Below, in pieces: positions 33,091-42,006 of a DNA stretch of 64,000 nt. Positions within the stretch are counted from its first letter, which is position 1. Each line of letters begins with the position of its first letter. The DNA is from Streptosporangium roseum DSM 43021 (GTDB lineage: Bacteria; Actinomycetota; Actinomycetes; Streptosporangiales; Streptosporangiaceae): assembly GCF_000024865.1 (NCBI RefSeq), contig NC_013595.1:4650001-4714000 (forward strand). The letters run 5' to 3'. The translations under genes were made by a program, and so were the position numbers. The notes beneath the pieces were generated by a model, which saw only the letters and a list, made by a program, of their open reading frames with translations, was not told the origin of the DNA and did not search any database.

Positions 33091-35982
33091 TCAAGGTCCT
33101 GCGGGGTGGTCCAGGTGGCGGGCGAGCTCCGTGCGCGAACGCGCGCCGAACTTGCGCATCGCCGCGCCGAGATGCTTGTCGACGGTCTTCGGCGACAGGA
33201 ACATCTCCCTGGCGATCTCCTGGTTGGTGAGTCCCGCCGCGGCCAGCCGCGCCACCTGCTGTTGCCGTGCCGACAGGGAGTCGTTCGCCCCGTCGCGCGA
33301 CGGGGCGGGAGGAGCTGGGCGCAGGCCCCATCGCCGGGCCAGCCGGGTGGCCCGATCCAGGTCCCATCGCGCGCCCATCCCGCCGTACACGGTGATGGCC
33401 GCCTTGAGGGTGGGTTCCGCGGCGGGGTCGCCGAGAGCGAAGAGGCAGGCCGCGGCCTGCTCGTCCGCATGGGCCGCCTCGTAGGGGGCCGGTAGCCGCC
33501 GGAAGTCGGCGGCGGCGGCCGTGAAGTGCTCCGCGGCCTCGCGCCACCGCTGCTCCGCGGCGGCCATGAGCCCGCGGGCCTGCCGCAGCCCCGCCGGAGC
33601 CAGCGGCGCGTCCAGCCCCAGCAGCCGGGACTCGTACCGGACCACCACCTCGGCCGCCTCCGCCGGCCTGCCCGCTGCCAGCAACGCCTCGACCAGCGCG
33701 GGAACCGCCCGGACCCCCACCGGCCAGAAGCTGTTGGCCTCCCACAGGGCGACGGCCTCCGAAGTCCCCGCGATCGCTGCGGCGGCCTCACCACGGGCGG
33801 TGGCCACCCGCAGCAGCATGCTCACCGGAAACGGGAGCAGATCGACGTCTCCCATGGCCCCCACCCGCTGGACGACTTCACGCAGGAGATCCTGAGCGGC
33901 GTCCATACGGCCCGGGGCGGGCGACAGGCAGGCCGCCACGGCATCCAGGAGGTTCACTTCGACCGGGCGGTCACTGCGCCCGTGACGCAGCGCCTCGACC
34001 TCCTCGCCCAGCCCGTCCCAGGTGCCCCGGCAATAGGCCACCATCGTCATCGAGGCGCGACAGCGGAACTCCATGCCGCCGGTGACGTCAGCGCTCGCCG
34101 CACTCTCCAGCGCCTTGGTCAGCAGTCGGAGCGCCACCTCGTGATGTCCGCTGAAACAGGCCTCGTCGCCGATGGAGCGATAGGCGGAGACCTCCCTGCG
34201 GGGACCGGCGTAGCCGCCCGTCTCCCGCACGACGCGGTCGGTCAGCTCGGCCCAGCGCGGATCGCCGACCACGGTGAACACCATCGCGACCTTGCTCAGC
34301 ACGAGGAGACGGGTCGCGGGGTCACCGACCTCGGGCAGCGTCTCCAGGGCGCGCTCCAACCACCCCAGGCGCTCTTGGGAGGGCACGTCCATGGTGGCCG
34401 GCAACGCCAGGGCCACCATGGTCCAGGCCGCCAGCTCCGGCCGCTCGGCCAGTTCCTCCAGGGCGTCGGTGAACATCCGATACCTGCGCGCCGGGTCCGT
34501 CCGGGTCACTTCGAGCTGCATCCCCAGCAGGAACCGCAGCTCGCCGCGGACGGGCCCGGGAGGGGCTTTGTCGAGCGCCTCGGCGAGCAGGTCGCCGACG
34601 TCCGGCAGGTGCAACAACTCCGAGGCGGCCCACCCCAGCCTGATCGCCAGGGCCGCCCGGTGCTCGGGCGCCAGATCCGCGTGGCGCAGCACGTCCTCCA
34701 GGAGCCGTGCCACCTCGGCGTCGTCACCCAGCGCGAAGGCCTGGTCGGCGGCGCTCTCGGCGGCGTCCACCCAGTCCCCGAGGCGACCGGCCTGCCGGAG
34801 GTGGTACGCCACCCGCCCCAGGGGCACCGGGCGCAGGTCCCGCACGGCGGTCGCGGCGGCGGCGTGCAACGCTTGCCTGCGCCCCAGTGAGATTCCCTCG
34901 TGGACCGCCTGGGCCGCCAGCACGTGCCGGAATCGCACCACCCCGTCCCGCTCGACGAACAGGCCGGAGTCCAGCACCTCGTCCACCCCGTCGGCCGCCT
35001 CCGCCGGGGACAGGCCGGTGACGCCGGTCAACACCGCGACGGGCGAGGCCAGCTGAAGCGCCGCGGCCGCCTCCGCCACCCCCCTCGCCGCGGGTGACAG
35101 CCGTCCCACCCGCTCCTGCACCGACGCCCGCACCCCCACCGGCACGTCCAGCGCGTCGAGGGCGCGGCGTGCCCAGCCGCCCTCCCACCGGATCAGCGCC
35201 CCACGTGACCGCAGCAGCGCCAGCAGTTCCTGGATCGCCAGCGGCAGGCCGGAGGCCCGCGTGCACAGGTGCCCGGCGAACTCTGCGGAGACCTCCTCAC
35301 TGCCCAGGATCGCGGCCGCGAGCGCGCGGGTCTGCGTCTCGTCCAGCGTCGCCAGCGCGATGTGCTCATGGATGATCGTGTCGGCCGGGCGCGCGGTCAG
35401 CGCCTGTACCCCGGCCGGCGCCTCCTCGCCCCGATAGGTCAGCACGACCGACAGCGCACCCGGCGGATTCGCCAGCAGGTACGCCAGGAACTCGACGGTC
35501 TGCTCGTCGGCCCAGTGCAGATCCTCGACCACGAGTACGGCGGGACCGAGCGCGGCCAGCACCGCGGCCAGTCCGCGGAACAGCCGGTGCCGCTCGGCCG
35601 CCCGATCGTCCAGCGGTCCGGGCGCTCCGGGAAGGACGTCCGCCAGCTCGGGAAACAGGGATCTCAGCGCACCGGCCACCGGCGACAGCGCCACCCCGGC
35701 CAGGTCGCCGCCACTGGACCGCAGCGCCTCGACGAGCGGCCCGAGCGGGAACGGCTCCCTGATCTGGCTGCACCCGCCGCTCAGAAATCGCAGCCCCGCC
35801 ATCTCCGGCCGCGCGGCCAGCTCCGCGACCAGCCGGGACTTGCCGATGCCCGCCTCGCCCTCGACCACGACCACCGAAGGCCGCGCGGCCACCGCCGCCG
35901 CCAGCCGTGCCAGCTCCGCATCACGCCCGACCAGGACCGGAGAGACCGTCCGGCCCACGCCCCTACGTCCGTCCGCGCTCAT
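33091..35982 (-). CDS. LAL-family LuxR regulator (large ATP-binding)
   Basis: A 963-residue AAA/NB-type regulator. The N-terminal P-loop is EGEAGIGKSRLV near residue 40, Walker B is VLVVEDLHWADEQ, a long helical TPR-like middle follows, and the C-terminal LuxR HTH (about 895-955) reads LSARQQQVARLAAAGLTNQE then SPKTVDKHLGAAMRKF. LAL proteins activate secondary metabolism or catabolic operons in response to nucleotide and small-molecule signals. It diverges from the multicopper oxidase operon and lies upstream of the peptidase on its own strand, so either may be a target. Confidence 0.95.
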   Translation of the reverse strand: MSADGRRGVGRTVSPVLVGRDAELARLAAAVAARPSVVVVEGEAGIGKSRLVAELAARPEMAGLRFLSGGCSQIREPFPLGPLVEALRSSGGDLAGVALSPVAGALRSLFPELADVLPGAPGPLDDRAAERHRLFRGLAAVLAALGPAVLVVEDLHWADEQTVEFLAYLLANPPGALSVVLTYRGEEAPAGVQALTARPADTIIHEHIALATLDETQTRALAAAILGSEEVSAEFAGHLCTRASGLPLAIQELLALLRSRGALIRWEGGWARRALDALDVPVGVRASVQERVGRLSPAARGVAEAAAALQLASPVAVLTGVTGLSPAEAADGVDEVLDSGLFVERDGVVRFRHVLAAQAVHEGISLGRRQALHAAAATAVRDLRPVPLGRVAYHLRQAGRLGDWVDAAESAADQAFALGDDAEVARLLEDVLRHADLAPEHRAALAIRLGWAASELLHLPDVGDLLAEALDKAPPGPVRGELRFLLGMQLEVTRTDPARRYRMFTDALEELAERPELAAWTMVALALPATMDVPSQERLGWLERALETLPEVGDPATRLLVLSKVAMVFTVVGDPRWAELTDRVVRETGGYAGPRREVSAYRSIGDEACFSGHHEVALRLLTKALESAASADVTGGMEFRCRASMTMVAYCRGTWDGLGEEVEALRHGRSDRPVEVNLLDAVAACLSPAPGRMDAAQDLLREVVQRVGAMGDVDLLPFPVSMLLRVATARGEAAAAIAGTSEAVALWEANSFWPVGVRAVPALVEALLAAGRPAEAAEVVVRYESRLLGLDAPLAPAGLRQARGLMAAAEQRWREAAEHFTAAAADFRRLPAPYEAAHADEQAAACLFALGDPAAEPTLKAAITVYGGMGARWDLDRATRLARRWGLRPAPPAPSRDGANDSLSARQQQVARLAAAGLTNQEIAREMFLSPKTVDKHLGAAMRKFGARSRTELARHLDHPAGP

Positions 35983-36133
35983 CCGCTCCGCATCCAGCCA
36001 CCGGCCCCGCCATTAAGTTCTCGCCGTAACCACGCGATATTTAAGTCCCTAATGCCACAAAAGTCACTATCGCCGGGGCTTCATGCCGGTGCCGGGCCGG
36101 CTGGGCCGACACGCGGGCGGATGAGTTCGCGCC

Positions 36134-36190
36134 TACACCCACGGGTGTACATCCCGTGTCGTGCGGGCCCGCCGTACATCCTGGGATGTA
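36134..36190. promoter_or_regulatory. Pair of matched operator-like palindromes
   Basis: TACACCC-AC-GGGTGTA (36134-36149) and TACATCC-TG-GGATGTA (36175-36190) share a 7-2-7 architecture and the consensus TACAYCC/GGRTGTA. Their centres are 41 bases apart, about four helical turns, on one face of the DNA. A further half-site TACATCC lies between them (36148-36154). They sit 52 bases upstream of the membrane protein/multicopper oxidase operon and 150 upstream of the divergent LAL gene. TACA/TGTA ends recall CopY- or BlaI-type sites, so copper control is possible. Confidence 0.65.
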
Positions 36191-36241
36191 GGGCGGAGGG
36201 CCACCCGGGGGAGGACGATCTCCCGGGTCGGGCGCGCCAGC

Positions 36242-36649
36242 ATGGTGCCCATGAGCCTCCCCTCCACTGCCCGCCGGACACGTGCCCCCGGCTGGATCGT
36301 CTGGTCGTTACGCGCCGGCGCCACCCTGCACCTTCTCGGCGTGCTCGGGCAGGCGGTCCTGGCCGGGCTGTTCGTCACCGGCGACGTGGACATGCTTACC
36401 GCGCACCGTGACAACGCCGGGTTCACCCACGCCATGCTGTACGTGCAGCTCGTGTCCGCGATCCTGCTGTGGCGCCCCGGAAGGGGCCCCCTGTGGCCGG
36501 CCCTGGCGAGCGCCGGGCTCGTGGCCGCCGAGATGCTGCAGATCGTGCTGGGACAGGAGCGCGTCATCGCCGCGCACTTCCCGCTCGGCGTGGCCGTCTT
36601 CGGCGCCTCCGCGGTGATGGCCGCCTGGGCCTGGCGGGGGACGGCGTGA
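36242..36649 (+). CDS. Four-helix membrane protein coupled to multicopper oxidase
   Basis: A membrane protein of about 135 residues with four hydrophobic segments, including LRAGATLHLLGVLGQAVLAG, MLYVQLVSAILLW, ALASAGLVAAEMLQIVLG and FPLGVAVFGASAVMAAWAW. ATG 36242 and ATG 36251 are both possible starts with weak ribosome sites. The stop overlaps the multicopper oxidase start as GTGA, so the two are co-translated. I do not recognise the family by name. His residues in the membrane segments might bind metal, which is speculation. Confidence 0.8.
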   Translation: MVPMSLPSTARRTRAPGWIVWSLRAGATLHLLGVLGQAVLAGLFVTGDVDMLTAHRDNAGFTHAMLYVQLVSAILLWRPGRGPLWPALASAGLVAAEMLQIVLGQERVIAAHFPLGVAVFGASAVMAAWAWRGTA

Positions 36650-38172
36650 TCTCCCGGCGGGGCTTCCTCGGCCTGCTCGGCTGCACCGGGCTCGCCGTCG
36701 CCGGATGCGGGACGTCGGCCGGCGAGACCGCAGGCCAGACCCTGACCAGCGCGCGGGCGCTGCCCGCGCCGTTCACCGTGCCGCTCCCCATCCCCAAGAC
36801 CGCCGTTCCCGTACGGCCGGGCCACTACGAGGTGGTCCAGCGCGCCGCCCGGGTGGAGATCATCCCGGGCACGACGACGGAGATCTGGGGATACGACGGC
36901 ACCTTCCCCGGCCCCACCTTCGACCTGCGCCGCGCCGGCCGTACCGTCATCCGGGTCCGCAACGAGCTGCCCGTGCCCACCTCCACGCACCTGCACGGCG
37001 GGGTCACCCCGCCCGGCTCCGACGGCTACCCCACCGACCTGGTGGTGGCCGAGGGCAGGGGGTTCCGGCCGCCGCCCGGCGCGCACGCCGGCCACGACCT
37101 GTCGCAGTGGACCTTCCACTCCGGGGCCAGGGACTACGTCTACCCGCTGGACCAGCGGGCCGCCACGCTCTGGTACCACGACCACCGGATGGACTTCACC
37201 GCCCCGCAGGTCTGGCGTGGCCTGGCCGGCTTCCTGCTGGTCCGCGACGACGAGGACGACGCGCTGCCGCTGCCGAAGGGCGCGCGGGACCTCCCGCTGA
37301 TGATCTGCGACCGGTCCTTCGAGGAGGACGGCGCGTTCCGCTACCCGGAGGTGGACCCGAGCCTGCTGGTCAAGGCGGGGGTGGAGGACGACTTCATGGA
37401 AGGTGTCGAGGGCGACGTGATCCTGGTCAACGGCGCCCCCTGGCCGGTGCTCGACGTGGACGCCGCCCGCTACCGGCTGCGGCTGCTCAACGCCTCCAAC
37501 GCCCGTCGCTACCGCCTCGCGCTGGCCCCCGGCGGCAGGTTCGTCCAGGTCGGCAGCGACCTCGGGCTGCTGGCCGCCCCGGTGACCCATGAGGCGATCA
37601 CCATCGCCCCTGCCGAGCGGTTCGACGTGGTCGTGGACTTCTCCGCCTACCCCGTCGGCACCGAGGTGACGCTGGTCAACACCCTGGGCACCGGATCGAC
37701 GCGCGACGTGATGCGGTTCCGCGTCGCCCGCAAGGCGAAGGACGACAGCGCGGTGCCCAGGCGGCTGTCCCGGATCGACCCCCCTGACCGGTCCGGAGCG
37801 GTGGCCACGAGGGTCTTCGACTTCCGCATGACCGGGCAGGGCGGCGGAGCGGCCTGGACGATCAACGGGCGGCCGTTCCGGCCCGGCAGCCCGCTGGCCA
37901 GGCCGCGGCTGAACACCACCGAGGTGTGGCGGTTCACCAGCGACTTCCATCACCCCGTGCACGTGCACCTGGCGCACTTCCAAGTGCTGTCACGCGGCGG
38001 CAGGCCGCCCGCCCCGACGGACGCGGGCTGGAAGGACACCGTCGACGTCCGGCCGTACGAGGTCGTCGACGTCCTGGTCCGCTTCGAGGGATACCGGGGC
38101 CGCTACATGCTGCACTGCCACAACCTCGAACACGAGGACATGGCGATGATGGCCGACTTCGAAGTGATCTGA
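36646..38172 (+). CDS. Tat-exported multicopper oxidase (laccase/CueO-like)
   Basis: A 508-residue three-cupredoxin oxidase. The N-terminus VISRRGFLGLLG is a Tat signal and LAVAGCG a lipobox, so the enzyme is probably a lipoprotein outside the membrane. All four copper-ligand motifs are present: THLHGG, WYHDHRM, HPVHVHLAHF and HCHNLEHEDM. The Met in the last motif is the likely axial T1 ligand. It oxidises phenols, bilirubin-like pigments or cuprous ion with reduction of O2 to water. It overlaps the upstream membrane protein gene. The paired palindromes upstream suggest metal control. Confidence 0.96.
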   Translation: MISRRGFLGLLGCTGLAVAGCGTSAGETAGQTLTSARALPAPFTVPLPIPKTAVPVRPGHYEVVQRAARVEIIPGTTTEIWGYDGTFPGPTFDLRRAGRTVIRVRNELPVPTSTHLHGGVTPPGSDGYPTDLVVAEGRGFRPPPGAHAGHDLSQWTFHSGARDYVYPLDQRAATLWYHDHRMDFTAPQVWRGLAGFLLVRDDEDDALPLPKGARDLPLMICDRSFEEDGAFRYPEVDPSLLVKAGVEDDFMEGVEGDVILVNGAPWPVLDVDAARYRLRLLNASNARRYRLALAPGGRFVQVGSDLGLLAAPVTHEAITIAPAERFDVVVDFSAYPVGTEVTLVNTLGTGSTRDVMRFRVARKAKDDSAVPRRLSRIDPPDRSGAVATRVFDFRMTGQGGGAAWTINGRPFRPGSPLARPRLNTTEVWRFTSDFHHPVHVHLAHFQVLSRGGRPPAPTDAGWKDTVDVRPYEVVDVLVRFEGYRGRYMLHCHNLEHEDMAMMADFEVI

Positions 38173-38204
38173 CCGGCCGCGGCGGCCCGCCCGCGAGACG
38201 GGAC

Positions 38205-40466
38205 TCAGCCGAGCCGTACGGTGACCGTCTTCGAGCTGCCGCCCCGGTCCGACAGCCGCCCGAAGGTGAGCGTGAGCTTCGCGCCGGTCGCGGCGCCCGT
38301 CAGGAGCGGGTGCCCGCGGAGCACCCCGGTCACCGGCCGGTCCCAGGTCACGGTCAGCCCGTCCAGGTCGCGCCGGGGGTCCGACACGGTCAGCGTGGCC
38401 GTGCCGTCGCCGCGCTCCCTGACGAGGACCGCGCACGGGGCGGAGGCGGTCAGGCCGCCGGCGGCTCCGTCGTTCCAGAAGTTCACCGCGGTGATCCCGA
38501 GCGAAGGGACCTGGACACCCTGCCGGCGGGCGGTGTTGGCGAGCACGCGCGCCCAGCCGGGGTCGGCGGCGCGGGCCCGGGTCCGCGCCAGGCTCGCACC
38601 CGGCAGGAGCAGGTAGACGTAGCCGGCCGAGCGGGGGTCGACGCCGTGGTCGAGCCAGAGGGTCACATAGCTCCGGGTGACCGGCTCCGGGCCGCCGGTG
38701 CGTTCCTCGCGCAGCGTGTGCAGGCGGGCGCAGGGCACGACGTAGCCGCCGTGCCCCTCCAGGTGTGCCCAGCCCGCCCTGTCGTCCACGGTGAGGAACG
38801 CGTCGGTTCTGCGGTTGTCCACGATGGTCTCGACCGGCACGCCGTCCTCGCCGGTGATCGCGGCGCCCAGGCAGACCACCGCGTCGTCGAGGAAGAACCA
38901 TGACTTGAAGGCCTCCATCGTGCTCTCGAAGCCGTTCAGGTGCTGGCCGACCGTCGCGTACGTGCCGTCGGTGGCGCCACCCACCCAGCGGCCTGGCGGG
39001 CAGGTGTCGCCCCACCCCTCACCGGCGCCGTCGGCCAGCCGCCGGGTGGAGACGGTCGTGCCCGGCAGGCGGTAGGGGTCGACGGTGGGCCAGAAGGAGT
39101 CGGAATACTGGTCGCCGTGGCCCTCGCCCCACCAGTAGAGCATTCCCGAGCCGGTGTGCCAGCCCCGGAGGTTCTCGCCGTTGCCGTGCTCGTAGTGGCC
39201 GATCCGGTAGGAGGCCATGCTGAGCCCCGCGCACCAGCCCGGCCTGCGATGGACGGCGCGGGCGCTCATCGCCAGCAGCCGGTGCCCGATGGGCTCGTCC
39301 GCCGCGGGGATCGCGTCGTCATCCAGGACCGCGGCGAGGCGGGCGTGGAACCCCAGGTCGCTCCTCTCGGCCGCGCCGAGCATGGGCCGGCAGGTGTCCC
39401 GCAGCGCCCACCCCTTCACCATGCCCTGCCAGCGGGCCCGCTCGGCGGCGGAGGCCGCGTCCCCCAGCAGCAGGATCGAGGAGGCGATCCCGCGGCCTCT
39501 CCTGTGGTCACCGTACGGCTCCCTGCCGATCCCGCGGCCGCTGACGAGGTCCATGCAGAAGCCGTCGTGGACGAACGGCGCGAACGACCTCTCGACGGTG
39601 TCGAAGACGATCTGCCTGCCCGCGTCGGTGATCTCCCACCGCGAGCCGCGCAGCACCGCGAACAGCGTCGCGAGACCGGACAGCATCACCGCCCCGTACC
39701 CGCCCTGGTAGGGGACGGACGTGTGCTGGACGAACGAGCCGTCCCGGTAGATTCCGTCGCCCTCGGAGACGTAGGGGAAGACCGGGGAGAGGGCCGAGGC
39801 GGCCAGCGCGGCCTTCCCCGGGTCGGATCCGAGGATGGCGCGCAGCAGCGTCACCGTGCACAGGTCCACCCGGTTGGCCCCGGTGCTGGTGCCGCTGTAG
39901 TCGTTCAGGCGGCACTCGGGGAGGAAGTGGTCCACCGCGTCCCGCAGTGCCCTGCTCTGCCGGTCCGCCAGGTGCGGGCCGATCAGCACGGCCGCGTCGA
40001 GGAGCCTTCCGGGGGTGCCGATCTGCCAGTTCCACCAGTTGCCGGCCGGGTCCGCGCCCGCGGTGTACACCCGCCGCCGGTAGTGGTCGATGCCGGCGGC
40101 GACGGCCGAGGCCAGGCCCGCGTCGCCGGTCAGGCCGGTCCCCGGCAGGGCGTACGCGCGGGCCATGGTCTGCAGCCGCGCGGGGGTGCCGATGAAGGAG
40201 GGGAACGCCAGGCCGGGCCAGAGCGACGCGTCGGCGGGCGCCATGGTATCCCGGTATCGGGCCGCCGTCGTCCCCAGCTCCGCCAGCCGGGTCCGGTACG
40301 GTTCGGCCGCCGCGTCGAATCCCGACCCCGCCGTCACGTCCCGCCATCGGCGGCGCAGCAGGGCGAAGGAATCGTCCTCCGCGTGCGCGGAACGCGCCTG
40401 GATCAGCGTCCCAGCCGTGGCGACTCCGCCGAGCTGCAGAAATAATCGCCTGGAATATCCGTTCAC
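38205..40466 (-). CDS. Secreted polysaccharide lyase family 8 (hyaluronate/xanthan/chondroitin lyase-like)
   Basis: A 753-residue PL8 enzyme. The Tat-type signal has YSRRLFLQLGG followed by an Ala-rich stretch and the AHA cleavage region. The alpha-helical N-terminal domain has the catalytic Asn in STGANRVDL. The His-Tyr block is FVQHTSVPYQGGYGAVMLSG, and the conserved Arg is in SGRGIGRE. Beta-sandwich domains follow from about residue 380. The start is GTG 40466. It cleaves uronate-containing polysaccharides by beta-elimination; the actual substrate cannot be chosen from sequence. Only 32 bases separate its stop from the convergent multicopper oxidase gene. Confidence 0.94.
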   Translation of the reverse strand: MNGYSRRLFLQLGGVATAGTLIQARSAHAEDDSFALLRRRWRDVTAGSGFDAAAEPYRTRLAELGTTAARYRDTMAPADASLWPGLAFPSFIGTPARLQTMARAYALPGTGLTGDAGLASAVAAGIDHYRRRVYTAGADPAGNWWNWQIGTPGRLLDAAVLIGPHLADRQSRALRDAVDHFLPECRLNDYSGTSTGANRVDLCTVTLLRAILGSDPGKAALAASALSPVFPYVSEGDGIYRDGSFVQHTSVPYQGGYGAVMLSGLATLFAVLRGSRWEITDAGRQIVFDTVERSFAPFVHDGFCMDLVSGRGIGREPYGDHRRGRGIASSILLLGDAASAAERARWQGMVKGWALRDTCRPMLGAAERSDLGFHARLAAVLDDDAIPAADEPIGHRLLAMSARAVHRRPGWCAGLSMASYRIGHYEHGNGENLRGWHTGSGMLYWWGEGHGDQYSDSFWPTVDPYRLPGTTVSTRRLADGAGEGWGDTCPPGRWVGGATDGTYATVGQHLNGFESTMEAFKSWFFLDDAVVCLGAAITGEDGVPVETIVDNRRTDAFLTVDDRAGWAHLEGHGGYVVPCARLHTLREERTGGPEPVTRSYVTLWLDHGVDPRSAGYVYLLLPGASLARTRARAADPGWARVLANTARRQGVQVPSLGITAVNFWNDGAAGGLTASAPCAVLVRERGDGTATLTVSDPRRDLDGLTVTWDRPVTGVLRGHPLLTGAATGAKLTLTFGRLSDRGGSSKTVTVRLG

Positions 40467-40529
40467 GCGTAGATTGTCAGGCGGAAATCGCCGCGGTCCC
40501 GGACGCCACGCCGTACCGCAGAGCGTCGG

Positions 40530-40967
40530 TCAGGTCGGTGGACGGCGAGAGTGCTCCGGCGCCACGCACGTGTTCTCGTGGAGGTTCGGGCCTCCGGCCG
40601 CGTTCTCCGCCACGCGCCGGTAGTCGGGGCACCGGGTGAAGTCGTCGGCCCGGCATTCCATGATGTGCTCGATCAGCGCCTTGGACGCCGCTATCTCCTG
40701 AAGCCGCCGCTCCAGCTCGGCGTGCTGCCGCTGGAGGAACTCCCGGCGTCCGGCCTGGCCGGAGATGGCGAGCAGCTCCCGGATCTGCTCCAGGCTCATC
40801 CCGCCGGCCTTGGCCCGGATGATCGTCATGACCTGGACGGTGTGGTCACGGGTGTAGCGGCGCCGGCCGTTCACCCTGGCGGCCGGGACCAGCAGGCCCA
40901 TCGCCTCCCAGTGGCGCAGCACGTGCGGTGCGAGGCCGAACCGTTCGGCGAGTTCTCCGATGCTCAT
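40530..40967 (-). CDS. MerR-family transcriptional regulator
   Basis: A 145-residue MerR protein. The winged HTH begins MSIGELAERFGLAPHVLRHW and a RRRYTRDHTVQVM wing follows; then comes a dimerisation coiled coil (FLQRQHAELERRLQEIAASK). The C-terminal part carries Cys residues in MECRADDFTRCPD and NTCVAP, which could sense metal or redox. The start is taken at ATG 40967 because family N-termini begin there; ATG 40985 is an alternative. It is divergent from a thioredoxin-reductase-like enzyme and MFS pump, probable targets. Its own promoter has a 19-base spacer (40990-41020). Confidence 0.9.
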   Translation of the reverse strand: MSIGELAERFGLAPHVLRHWEAMGLLVPAARVNGRRRYTRDHTVQVMTIIRAKAGGMSLEQIRELLAISGQAGRREFLQRQHAELERRLQEIAASKALIEHIMECRADDFTRCPDYRRVAENAAGGPNLHENTCVAPEHSRRPPT

Positions 40968-40989
40968 GGAGCCACTTGACTTCATGTTG

Positions 40990-41020
40990 ACATTAACTTG
41001 CAGACTTTCCTCCGTGTCAA
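40990..41020 (-). promoter_or_regulatory. MerR-type promoter with 19-base spacer
   Basis: Read on the minus strand, TTGACA (41020-41015) and TAATGT (40995-40990) are separated by exactly 19 bases (41014-40996). This long spacer is typical of promoters that MerR proteins activate by untwisting DNA. It drives the merR gene itself. Confidence 0.6.
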
Positions 41021-41046
41021 GCAACGACTGCTCCATGGAGGCAGAC

Positions 41047-42006
41047 ATGTTCGATGTCGTCGTAGTCGGGGGAGGCCCGGCCGGGATGTCCGCGACGCTG
41101 ACGCTGGGACGGGCTCACCGCGCGGTGCTTCTGCTCGATGCAGGTGAGGGCCGCAACGCCCCGGCCGAGGCGGTGCACAACTTCCTGACCAGGGACGGAA
41201 CCCCGCCTTCCCGGTTGCGCGAGCTGGGCCGCGACGAGCTGTCGGCCTATCCGGGCGTTCAGGTGCGCGACGGGGCCGTCACCGGTGTCGGCGTTCCGGA
41301 CGGAGGCGGGTTCCGCCTGTCGCTGTCCGGCGGAGGTACGGTGGACGCGCGGCGGCTCCTGCTCGCCACCGGGCTGGCCGATGAGATGTCCGACCTGCGC
41401 GGGGTCGGCCCGCTGTGGGGCCGATCCGCCTTCCACTGCCCCTACTGCCACGGCTATGAGTGCACCGGCAAGCCCGTCGCGGTGATCGGCGCGGAACCGG
41501 CCCGGGTACGGCTGGCGCTGCAGCTGAGCCGCTTCGCCTCCGACGTCGTGCTCTGCACCGGGGGCGCCCCCGTCGACCCGGCGCTGCGGGCGAAGCTGGA
41601 GGCCCACGGCGTCCCGGTGCGGTGCGAGGCCATCTCCCGCCTGGAGGCCACGGGTGACGCGCTGGAGCGGATCGTGTTCGAGAGCGGCCCGCCGCTCGCC
41701 CGAGAAGCGGTGTTCGTCGTCAACGTGCCACGCCAGCGCTCCGACCTGGCCGCACGCCTCGGGTGCGCGGCCTTCGCCGACGCCTGCGTCGAGGTGGACG
41801 AGTTCGGCCGGACCAGCGTGCCGGGCGTGTACGCGGCCGGGGACATGGCGCGGCGGGCCACCGTACCGGTGCCGCTGGCCGCCGTCATCAGTGCCGCGGC
41901 CAGCGGCACCGTCGCCGCGGCGGTCATCGACCAGGACCTGCTCGGCGCGGACTTCGGCCTGTCCAACCCCTTCCCGCGGAGAGTGGATGAGCCCCGTGTC
42001 CCGTGA
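41047..42006 (+). CDS. Thioredoxin-reductase-like NAD(P)/FAD oxidoreductase
   Basis: A 319-residue flavoprotein of the thioredoxin reductase fold. The FAD loop is VVVVGGGPAGMSATLTLGRA, the redox disulfide CPYC lies in FHCPYCHGYE, the NADPH loop is VAVIGAEPARV, and the C-terminal block is VYAAGDMAR. The start ATG 41047 follows GGAGG at 41037-41041. It overlaps the downstream MFS gene. Its regulation by the divergent MerR and its CxxC suggest thiol or xenobiotic reduction coupled to efflux. This combination resembles dithiolopyrrolone- or disulfide-handling oxidoreductases, which is inference. Confidence 0.92.
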   Translation: MFDVVVVGGGPAGMSATLTLGRAHRAVLLLDAGEGRNAPAEAVHNFLTRDGTPPSRLRELGRDELSAYPGVQVRDGAVTGVGVPDGGGFRLSLSGGGTVDARRLLLATGLADEMSDLRGVGPLWGRSAFHCPYCHGYECTGKPVAVIGAEPARVRLALQLSRFASDVVLCTGGAPVDPALRAKLEAHGVPVRCEAISRLEATGDALERIVFESGPPLAREAVFVVNVPRQRSDLAARLGCAAFADACVEVDEFGRTSVPGVYAAGDMARRATVPVPLAAVISAAASGTVAAAVIDQDLLGADFGLSNPFPRRVDEPRVP

